64,000 bases of DNA from Lacihabitans soyangensis (GCF_024343775.1 NZ_RJUF01000180.1:62001-126000), one strand, 5' to 3'; positions 17,600-27,274 are shown, numbered from the stretch's first letter. Notes: generated by a model from the sequence alone, not told the origin. Made by a program: numbers and translations.

Positions 17600-18849
17600 T
17601 TATTTATCCTTGAAATGAGTTCGTTACTTTTTCGTCTACCTTCTTCTAGTCTTGGTGCCAAGAATTTTTTTGTGGCGTCAAAATGTTGTTCATATGCCTT
17701 TTTGTCACCTAACTCTAAGATATTCGTCCATTCATGAACGGCTGTGTGAAATGCCAAATCATCAATTATATTGGTTTTATCTTTCAATGCTGTATTTATA
17801 GTTTCTTCGAGAAGATCTTCATTTAAGAAAAGATATTCTGCTAATCCAACTCTTAATTTAAACGGGGGCGTTTGACAGACCAAGTTTTTGTATGGATTTA
17901 TACCCAATTCAGACCAAGTACATACCATACTGAGCAAACTCAAGTGAGAATTTGCTTTGTGGTTTTCACCTGGGTTTAGGGTATATTCTTGCATAATTTC
18001 GTCATTGAGCATCATTTTGGAATTATGCATACCGAAAACGTTCTCCTTGGCTTTCAGTATTTTATTTCTAAATTTTTGTTTATTTTCGGAAATCATCATT
18101 CCGAAAAGCTCATTTTCGGTTGTCGCAAATTTCCTGACATCCTTAATAGCATAAGGATTATGAAAAGCTAGACCCGAATACACATGCGATTTGTACGAAA
18201 ATATTCTCAAAGTGAGGAGAATCTTCATATTGTCGATACCATTAATAGTATTTTTATCTTCCCAAGGAAAAGATTTTCTGTGCATAAATGCTGTACCAAT
18301 GCTCTCAAATCCAACATGCGTAATAACTTGAATATCAGCCATCATTTTGTCATGGGCATGAAAGTCATCTAAAACTTCGACTTTTGCACCTGTTTGAGAG
18401 AAGAATTCTTGCGATAACGCAAATGCTTCATTTGAGGCCCTATGCTGAAAAATGGCAATTGTCTGTCCTTTCGGATTGATGGCTGGTCCAAAAAGTGCAT
18501 GCGAGCCCACAATTTGCGTATCTTTTGGTAAATATTTTTCAAAAGCGGCAATTTCAGGAGCTTTTACGGAGGTTTGACCTGTTACTATTGCACCGTATTT
18601 AGTGGATGGACCAGCGAATTTTACTACTTCTGCAATGTTTTCTGCCTCTACACAATACATGATAAAATCACAAATTCTAGAAACCGAAACTGCGTCGTGA
18701 AGAACTTTTATATTGGTATCCGAAAGTTCTTTTACCAAGTCGTCATATTTATTGGGTAGGTCACAGCCGTAAACTTCCATGGAAAGGGAATCCCAAGTTT
18801 TGGCAAAAAGTTTGCCCATATCACCCAAACCAATAATCCCGATTTTCAT
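17596..18849 (-). CDS. Prephenate dehydrogenase, fungal TYR1-like
   Basis: 417 residues. Rossmann domain from residue 1 (IGIIGLGDMGKLFAKTW), then TGQTSVKAPEIAAFEKYLPK, GSHALFGPAINPKGQ and HDKMMADIQVITH. A long helical C-terminal domain contains RIFSYKSHVYSGLAFHNPYA, NSHLSLLSMV and GLAEYLFLNEDLLEETI. From memory these blocks align along the whole length with the yeast TYR1 protein rather than with the shorter bacterial TyrA, and there is no chorismate mutase or ACT domain. It would convert prephenate to 4-hydroxyphenylpyruvate for tyrosine synthesis. Translationally coupled to the WcaF-like gene by a 4-base overlap. Confidence 0.78.
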   Translation of the reverse strand: MKIGIIGLGDMGKLFAKTWDSLSMEVYGCDLPNKYDDLVKELSDTNIKVLHDAVSVSRICDFIMYCVEAENIAEVVKFAGPSTKYGAIVTGQTSVKAPEIAAFEKYLPKDTQIVGSHALFGPAINPKGQTIAIFQHRASNEAFALSQEFFSQTGAKVEVLDDFHAHDKMMADIQVITHVGFESIGTAFMHRKSFPWEDKNTINGIDNMKILLTLRIFSYKSHVYSGLAFHNPYAIKDVRKFATTENELFGMMISENKQKFRNKILKAKENVFGMHNSKMMLNDEIMQEYTLNPGENHKANSHLSLLSMVCTWSELGINPYKNLVCQTPPFKLRVGLAEYLFLNEDLLEETINTALKDKTNIIDDLAFHTAVHEWTNILELGDKKAYEQHFDATKKFLAPRLEEGRRKSNELISRINK

Positions 18850-18867
18850 TCAAACAGCGAATTTTTA

Positions 18868-18875
18868 CAAATTTA
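18868..18875 (-). promoter_or_regulatory. -7 box upstream of the TYR1-like gene
   Basis: Reads TAAATTTG on the minus strand (exact), 19 bases from the ATG and just downstream of the terminator of the amidohydrolase genes. Confidence 0.55.
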
Positions 18876-18893
18876 GGATAAAAGTACGGTTAT

Positions 18894-18924
18894 AAAAAAG
18901 GGTTTGGTGTAAAACACCAAACCC
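18894..18924 (-). terminator. Terminator of the amidohydrolase operon
   Basis: On the minus strand GGGTTTGGTGT, a three-base loop, and ACACCAAACCC are followed by TTTTTT. Arms are at 18914-18924 and 18900-18910. A perfect 11-bp stem. Confidence 0.9.
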
Positions 18925-18949
18925 TATATACGCAGATATGTTGATCAAC

Positions 18950-20248
18950 TTATTTTATCCCATACTTCGAATTATACTTTTCGGCCAACCTTTTTTGCTT
19001 ATCATCCAGCGAAACTTCGGCCCCTCTTATAAATGCCTGGGTCACTTTGGCAGTTCTCATGTCCAAAATATCCCCTTCAGAAATAATAAAGCTAGCATGT
19101 TTACCAACTTCAAGTGTTCCTACTTCTTTGTCAATTCCGAGTATTTTAGCATTGTTCAAAGTAATCATGGACAGGGCTTGAGCTTTGGTTAAGCCATGAC
19201 CAACTGCAGTTCCAGCAACGAAAGGTAAATTTCGAGTTCTCCAATAAGAGTCATTGTAGTGCATACCTACCAGAATCCCTTTGCTAAATAGTTTGAATGG
19301 AAGTTTATAAGCTTCCCAAACGTCAGAGTCTGATTTGGCAGGCAGTCTATGGGTGCTAGGAATAATGATTGGTACATTGTTTTCCTTCAGAGCATTTATA
19401 GCTGTTTCAGAATAAACCGCACCTACTATTACCGGAAATTTAATTTGTTGAGCTATACAAAACGAGATTGCATCAAGTGCTTCTTTGTCATTTCCAATTT
19501 GAATATATAATCTGTCGCTACCTTTCAATACGCCATTCATAGCTGAAAGTTTCAGATTGTCAAATAAATTATTTTCTGAAGCCATGAGCTTGGCTTGAGC
19601 AAAAAACTTATACAGTTCGTCAATGGTTGTTTGATAATTTTCATTTTTCTTGGACTCTCTTGTTCCAGTTGCAAAGTCAAATGAGATCGTCATTTTAGAT
19701 GGCCAATTTAGCCAAACACCATCGTCAGCTTTCAGTAGAGCGTCTTCCCAATTCCAGCCATCTAAATACATCACGGATGATCTTCCAGAAATTAAACCTC
19801 CCTCAGGCGTTGCTTGAGTGATTAAAACACCGTTACTTCTTACAGTTGGAATTACCTCAGAATCTGTATTATACGCAATTAAAGCTCTCACATTTGAGTT
19901 TAGTTGACCAATTTCCTGATAATCAGAAGTAGTTCTTACAGCTTCGATTTCAGTTAAACCAAGAGCGTTTACAGGAGAAATAAGTCCTGGGTAAATGTGT
20001 TTTCCTCCTACATTGACTTTTTTGGCAGAAGCATAATTGGCAGAAACGTCTCCTTCTGCAACCGCTGTGATTTTGCCATTTTCCACTACTAGTGAGCCGT
20101 TATTTATTTCTTTGCCGTTTCCAACATAGATTTTGGCATTACTAAAAACTGTAACGCCCGCCACAGATTTGCCAGCTGCTGGGTTTTGAGCCATTACGCA
20201 CTGACTAATCAAAATGAGATGTATTGCTATGATTATTTTTTTCATCAT
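18950..20248 (-). CDS. Secreted amidohydrolase-fold protein, metal site degenerate
   Basis: 432 residues with a signal peptide (IIIAIHLILISQCVMAQ). The amidohydrolase superfamily fold is recognisable from NAKIYVGNGKEINNGSLVVE (N-terminal beta sandwich), GKHIYPGLISPVNALGL and the C-terminal TLNNAKILGIDKEVGTLEVG. The HxH metal motif expected after GKHIYPG is missing (it reads LISPVNALG), and the final Asp region reads GMHYNDSYW, so it is probably not a typical hydrolase. It lies 2 bases downstream of the double-domain paralogue and is probably a partner subunit. Confidence 0.78.
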   Translation of the reverse strand: MMKKIIIAIHLILISQCVMAQNPAAGKSVAGVTVFSNAKIYVGNGKEINNGSLVVENGKITAVAEGDVSANYASAKKVNVGGKHIYPGLISPVNALGLTEIEAVRTTSDYQEIGQLNSNVRALIAYNTDSEVIPTVRSNGVLITQATPEGGLISGRSSVMYLDGWNWEDALLKADDGVWLNWPSKMTISFDFATGTRESKKNENYQTTIDELYKFFAQAKLMASENNLFDNLKLSAMNGVLKGSDRLYIQIGNDKEALDAISFCIAQQIKFPVIVGAVYSETAINALKENNVPIIIPSTHRLPAKSDSDVWEAYKLPFKLFSKGILVGMHYNDSYWRTRNLPFVAGTAVGHGLTKAQALSMITLNNAKILGIDKEVGTLEVGKHASFIISEGDILDMRTAKVTQAFIRGAEVSLDDKQKRLAEKYNSKYGIK

Positions 20249-20250
20249 TC

Positions 20251-23200
20251 TTAATTTTGATTGTTCATTTTTTCTAAATATTCATCCAAATTTTCAACCG
20301 ATACTCCATCATATTCTAAAATGGCATCGCAATGTATGTCTGATGGTCTTGTTCTGGTTGAAGGTCTAACTGTTGGAGTTCCTTTACTTTTTTCAAGCAA
20401 AAGTTTCTGAATGATTCTATTTTTTTCAGTTTCCACACTTCTGAATTTAGCCGACTCATTTTCAAGATCAAAATATATCGTTCCGTCGATGATGGTCTTC
20501 TCTGGTTTGGCATAAACCGAAAGTGGATTGTCTGTCCAGAGAACCAAATCCGCATCTTTACCTTTTTTGATCGAACCCAGTCTGTCGTCTAAGTGAAGCA
20601 TTTTGGCTGGATTGAGAGTAACAGTTTTCCAAGCTTGCTCTTCTGTTAAACCACCATAAAGGATAGTTTTAGCAGCTTCTTGGTTCAATCTTCTGGCCAT
20701 TTCAGCATCATCTGAGTTGATGGCAGTATTTACACCAACTTTGGTCATAATGGCTGCATTGTAAGGAATGGCTTCTTTCACTTCCATTTTATAGGCCCAC
20801 CAGTCTGAGAAAGTCGAGGCATTGATATTTCTTGCCTTCATTTTATCGGCTACTTTGTATCCCTCCAATATGTGCGTCAAAGTATTCACTTTAAAACCTA
20901 AAGAGTCAGCCAATTTCATTAACATATTGATTTCTGACTGTACATAAGAGTGACAAGTGATGTTTCTTTTGCCATCGAGGATTTCTACTAAAGCATCTAG
21001 TTCTAAGTCTCTCCTTGGTGCAATAAGACCAGTTTTTACTTTCTGATTGTTATAGTTTGTCCATTCTTTCTTGTAAGCTATGGCTCTTGTAAATGCATCA
21101 TTAAAGACTTGTTCCACACCCATTCTGGTACTTGGGTAGCGATTAGGAGCCTGAGGAGCATTTCCTCTTTTGACGTTTTCGCCCAAAGCAAACTTTATGA
21201 ATTTAGGAGAGTTCGGTATAATTAGGTTTTCTGCAGTTTCACCCCATTTGAGCTTAATAATAGCTGATTGACCACCAATACAGTCGGCAGAACCATGCAA
21301 AAGTTGAGATGTCGTAACACCTCCAGCTAACTGTCGATAAATATTGATATCCTCAGAGTTAACTACGTCTTCTTGTCTTACTTCTGATGAAACCGTTTCT
21401 ACTTCGTTGATTGAGAATAATGCAATGTGACTGTGTTCGTCAATTATACCGTTGGTAAGATGCTTTCCTGTTCCATCTACCACTTTTGCACCAGCAGCAG
21501 ATAGGTTTTTACCAACCGTTTCTATTTTACCATTTTTTATCAAAACGTCACCCGTAATATTTCCATCGCTCTCATTGGTCCAAATAGTAGCGTTTTTAAT
21601 CAACAAATCTTGCTTTGCAGGAATTGAAGGATTGCCAAAGGCCACAAAAGGATAAACCAAGTCTCCTACTTTAGGCAATTCCGCTTTTTTTGTAGTATCC
21701 GTTTTTGCTTTTTCAACGGTTGCTTCCTCTAGCGTAGCTGACCATGTAAAAGATTGTCCATTAGGATCTTTACCTTCTCCAGATATCTTTTTATCAGCAA
21801 TAAAGCCAGAAAGTCTGTAAGAACCGGCTTCTTTTTTCTTGTAGCTTATGGTAAGGAAATTTCTATCTCTTACTGTGGTTGTTTTAATTTTGGTAGTATC
21901 ATTTTCGAAAAACTCAAGTGCTGGTTTATCGTTTTCACCAGTTACTTCCAATTTAGTGAAACCCGGAATGTTGACTTTGTATTTGCCATTTATTGCCGAA
22001 AGGCTTAAATCTGTGATGACAAACTTTTGACCTTGTACCCAGTTTTCCAATAATTTTGCTTTTGCATCAAAAATATCCTCGTTAGAAATCAAAAAATTGG
22101 CTATCAGACCAGTTTTTATGGAACCAACTAAGTTATCAATTTTGAATGCTTTGGCAGGTTGATTGGTGAGTGCATCTAGTGCAGCACCTTTGTCTAAACC
22201 ATGTGCAACGGCCTTTTGTAAATTTCCAAAAAATTGTGACTTGTCTACCAAATCTGACGAAGTAATGGAGAAGCTGATTTGATTCGAAGCCAATTTTCCT
22301 AAATTTGTCGGGGCCAATTCCCAATGTTTAAGATCTGTTAATGAAACGGCTTCTGCATCCAAAGGATCTTCAACATCCAAAGCTTTAGGGAAATTGATAG
22401 GTGCAATGATATGCGTATTGAGTTTTTTGATTTCATCAATTCTTTGATAATCGTCTCCACCAGATTTTAGAATATATTTCTGACCGAACTCTTTACCAAT
22501 TTTATCTGCTCTAAGGGCATCCAGAATGCTTTTTCCATGAAAAACTGCTGGTAAAGTCATGCTGTTAGACAAAGCCTCTAAAGATAGATTTCTTTCCGAA
22601 CTACTTCCGCCGTTCTTAAGCCAAATGGCGTCATAATAAGCTTGACGAAGCAGGGCAACAGAACCCATAAGTGAAACCGGGTAGGTCTGCGTGCTAGAAC
22701 CTTTTTCAAAAGAGAAATGAGCTGAAACGTCAGATTTTAGCAATACTTCGTTTTCTTTTCCATTTGCCAATGAAACCAATGCTGAGTTTCCTCTGGCTAT
22801 GCCGTCTTTTGAATGAGAAACCACAGCTCCAAAACCAATTTTTCTTAAATCCTCTGCCCCTTTTGGATTTGCTTTGAAAATTTCGGCTGCTTTGGTTTCG
22901 GGCTTAATGGCCTGATTCCAGTAGTAAGCACCATCTTTTTGTGAATTGAATTGCGTTTCGTAGAAATTTCCACCCCTGGTTCTTTTGATTTCGGGCATTC
23001 CGTAGTCCGAATAAACGTCTACGAAGCCAGGATAAATGTGTTTTCCAGCTAAATCATAAACCTGGGCGGATTTTGGAAATTCGAAATCTTTACCAACCTT
23101 TTCGATTCTATCACCTTTGATCAAAAGCCAGCCATTAGATATGGTGGTTCTGCCGTCGACATGAATGGTGGCATTTTTAAACAAACTGTATTCTGGGCGT

Positions 23201-23295
23201 TTGTCTCTGACCCCGTTTTCATGGAAAGTTGGCTGTGCATACGCCGCCAATCCGAGTCCAAATAGATTTAGTAAAAAGAGAAATAGTCTTTTCAT
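20251..23295 (-). CDS. Secreted two-module amidohydrolase
   Basis: 1014 residues with a signal peptide (LFLFLLNLFGLGLAAYAQ). Two amidohydrolase modules in tandem. Module 1 (about 35-440) has GKHIYPGFVDVYSDYG, where VYS replaces HxH, so the metal site looks lost. Module 2 (about 560-1000) is intact: TNGIIDEHSHIA (HxH), a His in TCHSYVQS, a His in LTHILEGYK and the Asp in INSDDAEM. A beta-rich linker lies at about 440-555. Related to imidazolonepropionase-like hydrolases; substrate unknown (cyclic dipeptides or similar are possible). Co-transcribed with the 432-residue paralogue. Confidence 0.8.
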   Translation of the reverse strand: MKRLFLFLLNLFGLGLAAYAQPTFHENGVRDKRPEYSLFKNATIHVDGRTTISNGWLLIKGDRIEKVGKDFEFPKSAQVYDLAGKHIYPGFVDVYSDYGMPEIKRTRGGNFYETQFNSQKDGAYYWNQAIKPETKAAEIFKANPKGAEDLRKIGFGAVVSHSKDGIARGNSALVSLANGKENEVLLKSDVSAHFSFEKGSSTQTYPVSLMGSVALLRQAYYDAIWLKNGGSSSERNLSLEALSNSMTLPAVFHGKSILDALRADKIGKEFGQKYILKSGGDDYQRIDEIKKLNTHIIAPINFPKALDVEDPLDAEAVSLTDLKHWELAPTNLGKLASNQISFSITSSDLVDKSQFFGNLQKAVAHGLDKGAALDALTNQPAKAFKIDNLVGSIKTGLIANFLISNEDIFDAKAKLLENWVQGQKFVITDLSLSAINGKYKVNIPGFTKLEVTGENDKPALEFFENDTTKIKTTTVRDRNFLTISYKKKEAGSYRLSGFIADKKISGEGKDPNGQSFTWSATLEEATVEKAKTDTTKKAELPKVGDLVYPFVAFGNPSIPAKQDLLIKNATIWTNESDGNITGDVLIKNGKIETVGKNLSAAGAKVVDGTGKHLTNGIIDEHSHIALFSINEVETVSSEVRQEDVVNSEDINIYRQLAGGVTTSQLLHGSADCIGGQSAIIKLKWGETAENLIIPNSPKFIKFALGENVKRGNAPQAPNRYPSTRMGVEQVFNDAFTRAIAYKKEWTNYNNQKVKTGLIAPRRDLELDALVEILDGKRNITCHSYVQSEINMLMKLADSLGFKVNTLTHILEGYKVADKMKARNINASTFSDWWAYKMEVKEAIPYNAAIMTKVGVNTAINSDDAEMARRLNQEAAKTILYGGLTEEQAWKTVTLNPAKMLHLDDRLGSIKKGKDADLVLWTDNPLSVYAKPEKTIIDGTIYFDLENESAKFRSVETEKNRIIQKLLLEKSKGTPTVRPSTRTRPSDIHCDAILEYDGVSVENLDEYLEKMNNQN

Positions 23296-23453
23296 AAAGA
23301 TTAGTTTAAAGATGATTAATAATTTTTAAAGATAATATAATCGAAGTTTTGTTTTTTGAAATTGGTGTTTTTTTGCTGGTTTTATAGACTAAAGTGAAGT
23401 TTTTGTTGATTTACTGAAAAAGAGATTTTTTGTCCTGAAATTGAATAAAATAA

Positions 23454-23487
23454 AAATGTCTCACTGGAAGATTCCAATGAGACATTT
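23454..23487 (-). terminator. Terminator of the propeller-cupredoxin gene
   Basis: AAATGTCTCA (23454-23463) pairs with TGAGACATTT (23478-23487), and a further TGGA/TCCA segment pairs inside after one mismatch. T-rich tail on the minus strand. The rest of the 213-base gap to 23295 shows only AT-rich sequence. Confidence 0.85.
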
Positions 23488-23508
23488 CTAATAATCAAAA
23501 AAACAGCA

Positions 23509-25497
23509 CTACTTTACTCTCAAAGTGCCTTGCATAAGGGTATAATGCCCTGGAAAAGTACAGACAAAAGTATAATTACCCGCTTTTGAAGGTGCAACGA
23601 AATAAATCGTTTCTGACGATTCAGGCTCTAATATTCCTGTATGATAAATCACCTCTTCCAAATTCGGAATATAGTTTTGTTGGGCTCCTTCTAAACCAAG
23701 TTCTAGTGCGGCTTTTCCAACTTTATCTACTGTATTTGGCTTAACAATCAATAAGTTATGGAGCATGTCGTCGTTGTTTTCGAAGACCAATTTGATTTTT
23801 GAACCCGCTTTTACTTGAATATTATTAATATCGAACTTTAAACCGGGTTTTGTTCCTATCGTAATGGTTTGGTCAACAGTGTTGTTCCAACTTTCTGGCA
23901 TTTTACTTATTCTTTTGGCTGATGCGGGCATCGAGGCTACCTTCATGGCTTCCATGTTGTGATTTTCATGGTTCATTGCTTTTTCTTTTACCCCAAAAAC
24001 CGATAAATCAATCATGGCATCGGCCGAATTTATCTGATTTAGGGTGTAATATCCGACATTGTGAAGTAATGGTTTGTTTTGACTATTCAAGACACCCTCC
24101 ATTTTCACTTCATGGATATACCCTAGACGCAATGTGTCCAGAACAATCCTTACGCTCATTTCATCATCAGATACTTTTATACCTTTTATTTTCAGTTTCA
24201 TATTGTTGATTACCGGACTTCCATAAAAATGGTGGTATTTGTAATTGAAACTGTTAAAACTATAATTATCAGCATCTAAAGCAGATTTTTTATCCACCTT
24301 TTCAGTAAATTCTATCAAAAAACCGTCGGGCATTGATTTGATGGTTTTCATTTCGAATGGTGTATTTCCAGTCCAAACCATACGTTGCAAACCAAATTTT
24401 TCTTTGCCCGTTGAGGCCCAACCACGGCTGGTCATACCTACAAACATGGAACCGTCTAGTCCCCATTTCATTCGCAAAATGCCCGAACTAAAACCTTCTC
24501 TAAATGGAAAACAAGCTCCCTGATAAACACCATTCACTTTTTCGAGGTACATTCTCATAATTTTGCTATGGCCTTGGTCACCAACGAACATTTGGCCTTC
24601 AAAGGGTCCAAAGTTTTTTGGCGAGTCCAATTCCAGAATATCGGAGGTAGAAATACCCATTAAAGTATGTGGAAACCAAACAGCAGGTGGTTTTATACCC
24701 GGTACACTTTTGGCCACATCGTACAAGGGTTCTCCGGTATCAGGAATATCCTTAAGAGTAAGTTTTACAGGAGAATCTTTCTCTCCTGACCAAATTAAGC
24801 CCGCAGCATTGCCGGCAAAATCTCCTTTTTCCAAGTGTGTAACTCTTCCAGAACCTACCCAGTCGCCTTGGTTTTCGGTGTAGAAAATATCACCTGCCTT
24901 GTTGATATTGAAACCTGAGGGTGAACGAAGACCCGTAGCCCAAGGTGTCATTTTACCATCGGGACTAATTTTTAGCATCCAACCACGCCATTTTGAAAGA
25001 CTCGCTCCTCTCCCAATCCAATCTAGATTAAGGGTAAAAAGCATATCTTTGTTTGGCAACAATATCGGGCCATAAGAATATTGGTGGTAATTGCCCGACA
25101 GTGGCCATTTGTAAAAAGTCTTGTAGGAATCTATTATTTCGTCACCATTTTTGTCTTCCAAAGTGGTAACTTCACCCCTTTGTGTGGCGAAAAATTTGTT
25201 ATCGATATAATTTAGGCCCAAAACTTCATGCAGCCCCTCGGCTATTTTTTTGTAAATAGGCGGAGTGTTGTCAATCATGTAAGGATTTTTGATTAGGAAA
25301 ATCTCACCTCGTCTTGTTGAAGTGGCGATATTGCCATCATTCAAAACAGTGAGCCCACCAACTTCCATCTCCACGTCTTCAGGTGTTGGAAGCGTTATTA
25401 TTTTATAAAAATCGTCCTCGGTCTGAGGTTTCTGTTGTGCTTCCGTATTTTGGCACAAAAACAAAAATGAAATACCTGTTAATATAATATTTTTCAT
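23509..25497 (-). CDS. Secreted PQQ/sorbosone-dehydrogenase-like propeller fused to a cupredoxin domain
   Basis: 662 residues with a signal peptide. Residues about 40-390 form a propeller of the glucose/sorbosone dehydrogenase class (GDIFYTENQGDWVGSGRVTH, MFVGDQGHSKIMRM). A linker beta domain follows. Residues about 540-662 are an azurin/auracyanin-like type I copper domain: His in DMLHNLLIV and the C-x4-H-x3-M cluster in CTFPGHYTLM supply the expected ligands. The fusion suggests that sugar or alcohol oxidation passes electrons straight to copper. Follows the DUF1080-like gene after a 3-base gap. Confidence 0.82.
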   Translation of the reverse strand: MKNIILTGISFLFLCQNTEAQQKPQTEDDFYKIITLPTPEDVEMEVGGLTVLNDGNIATSTRRGEIFLIKNPYMIDNTPPIYKKIAEGLHEVLGLNYIDNKFFATQRGEVTTLEDKNGDEIIDSYKTFYKWPLSGNYHQYSYGPILLPNKDMLFTLNLDWIGRGASLSKWRGWMLKISPDGKMTPWATGLRSPSGFNINKAGDIFYTENQGDWVGSGRVTHLEKGDFAGNAAGLIWSGEKDSPVKLTLKDIPDTGEPLYDVAKSVPGIKPPAVWFPHTLMGISTSDILELDSPKNFGPFEGQMFVGDQGHSKIMRMYLEKVNGVYQGACFPFREGFSSGILRMKWGLDGSMFVGMTSRGWASTGKEKFGLQRMVWTGNTPFEMKTIKSMPDGFLIEFTEKVDKKSALDADNYSFNSFNYKYHHFYGSPVINNMKLKIKGIKVSDDEMSVRIVLDTLRLGYIHEVKMEGVLNSQNKPLLHNVGYYTLNQINSADAMIDLSVFGVKEKAMNHENHNMEAMKVASMPASAKRISKMPESWNNTVDQTITIGTKPGLKFDINNIQVKAGSKIKLVFENNDDMLHNLLIVKPNTVDKVGKAALELGLEGAQQNYIPNLEEVIYHTGILEPESSETIYFVAPSKAGNYTFVCTFPGHYTLMQGTLRVK

Positions 25498-25500
25498 GAT

Positions 25501-27183
25501 TTACCAAGTTAAATTGTAAGCAATTTTTCCATTCAAATTCGTCCTCAGATGGTATTTTTCACCATTTTCTATGACATAAACCTTCGCTTTTTCATTAATT
25601 TCGACGTAAAAGTTGTCTACTTTGTATAAATTATCGCTTAACTTGATTATTTCATTGCCAATTGCCATTGTGTAGCCGAATTTTGAAATTTGATTACCAG
25701 TAATTTCACAAAGTAGACCTCCCTTACTTGGTGAAAACTTTTGAGTAAAGCTCGCATTTTTCCAATTATAAGTATAAGTCGGAATCCCGCTCTCGTCCAA
25801 TTCGTAGCCCGCATTGACAAATTCGGTATAGACATCTGGCTTAGTTTGGGCTTCATTATTAAGTTCGAAAAATGGTATTTCATTATTCAAAACAGTGAGC
25901 AATCCGGATGGATATAGCAACTGCGGCTCTCCCCTTTCATGCCACATTTGTGTGACGTCGGCAAATTTACCTTTCCAAACTTGGAGTAAGGAACCGTTGT
26001 CCAAATCAAATGAATAATGAATCTTTTCAGGTGTACCTACTGAAATAACTTTGGTGAGCTTTGTGGTGTTGAAATTCAGGAATGATCTAATCGTTTTGGC
26101 CTTATTTTCAACATTATCAATAAATATCCCACCATCCAATTGACGTGTAGGTAGCGTTTTTGGATCATTTAGTCCATAAGGTCTAAAATCAGCCCCAGAA
26201 ACTTCTACCCCAAAGACTGGCCTCCAATAAATAGGATGATAAATATATTCGAAACTGTGTTTGCCTGCTTTAATTTCCTTTAAATCCGATATAGGATTTC
26301 TATATAAATATTCTCCTGAACCAACCACCTGCTCCCCATCTATCAAAAACTTACCAGTTCCTTGGTGTTCAAGGGTAAATCCGTAAATACCATCTTTTTC
26401 AACGTTCATATCTCCTTTATAATGAAGAATATACTTATTGAAATTATTCGGGATGTCAAAGGTCAAAGAATTACTTTTACCACTTATTTTTTCCTGTTTT
26501 TTTGATTCAAAAGAGCGGTCAGCGTTGTAGGTTTCTTCTAACGTGTAAGATAAGTTACTGATAGAAATAGGTTGTTTTTTCTGAAAACCTATATATTCGA
26601 AGCCTTTAAATGCCAATAAACCCGTTTGATTTGTAAACGAAAGATTACCATCTGAATTTTTTAGATTTGGCAAAAGAACGTTAGAATGGATCAACAAATC
26701 ATTCAAAATTACTTTTTCTATGACAGGAATTCCATTAAGACCAGTCAATGAAAGTACCAATTCCACTTTTTGCCATAATCCTTCCTTTCTTTTAGCATCG
26801 GTGACTGGCTTGATAATTGTCTCATTGTTTTTAACAATGGCCCCATATGAATCAATGGAGTTCATATCGAAAATCAAACTTAAGTTATCTCCAAGATTTA
26901 GTTTTGCATTGCCTGATTTTGATTGAAGTATATAAAACTTCAATTTTAAATCTTGTAGTTTTATTTCTGAAACGATACTCGCGTTAGGAGACTTGGTGTA
27001 AACAATCGATTTCCCTTCAATTATTTGAGTTTTCTTTTCATTTACAGGATTCAAAGTAATCTTTTCAGCACTTTGCCAAGGGGCGGATAGGTTCCAAGTG
27101 GCACTGTTCAAGGGGAAATCTTTCTGTCCAAACCCCAAAAGAGCTTGAAACAACAGAAGCTTCAACAATAGTATTTTCTTCAT
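25501..27183 (-). CDS. Secreted DUF1080/PA14-like protein paired with the propeller-cupredoxin
   Basis: 560 residues with a signal peptide (ILLLKLLLFQALLGFGQ). Residues about 25-200 resemble the 3-keto-disaccharide hydrolase/DUF1080 jelly roll (WQKVELVLSLTGLNGIPVIEKV). Residues about 215-330 look like a PA14-type carbohydrate-binding fold (KDGIYGFTLEHQGTGKFLID). The C-terminal part contains a cytochrome-dehydrogenase-associated segment (LQVWKGKFADVTQMWHERG). Together with the next gene it probably acts on extracellular or periplasmic sugars. No haem motif is present. Confidence 0.62.
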   Translation of the reverse strand: MKKILLLKLLLFQALLGFGQKDFPLNSATWNLSAPWQSAEKITLNPVNEKKTQIIEGKSIVYTKSPNASIVSEIKLQDLKLKFYILQSKSGNAKLNLGDNLSLIFDMNSIDSYGAIVKNNETIIKPVTDAKRKEGLWQKVELVLSLTGLNGIPVIEKVILNDLLIHSNVLLPNLKNSDGNLSFTNQTGLLAFKGFEYIGFQKKQPISISNLSYTLEETYNADRSFESKKQEKISGKSNSLTFDIPNNFNKYILHYKGDMNVEKDGIYGFTLEHQGTGKFLIDGEQVVGSGEYLYRNPISDLKEIKAGKHSFEYIYHPIYWRPVFGVEVSGADFRPYGLNDPKTLPTRQLDGGIFIDNVENKAKTIRSFLNFNTTKLTKVISVGTPEKIHYSFDLDNGSLLQVWKGKFADVTQMWHERGEPQLLYPSGLLTVLNNEIPFFELNNEAQTKPDVYTEFVNAGYELDESGIPTYTYNWKNASFTQKFSPSKGGLLCEITGNQISKFGYTMAIGNEIIKLSDNLYKVDNFYVEINEKAKVYVIENGEKYHLRTNLNGKIAYNLTW

Positions 27184-27210
27184 TTACGGTTAATTATTTA
27201 GAATGAATTA

Positions 27211-27218
27211 CAAATTTA
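27211..27218 (-). promoter_or_regulatory. -7 box upstream of the DUF1080/PA14-like operon
   Basis: Reads TAAATTTG on the minus strand (exact), 28 bases from the ATG. Confidence 0.5.
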
Positions 27219-27274
27219 TCAATAAATGTTAATATAACACTTAAAGAATTTCTTCGGAAATATTTAAATATAAC

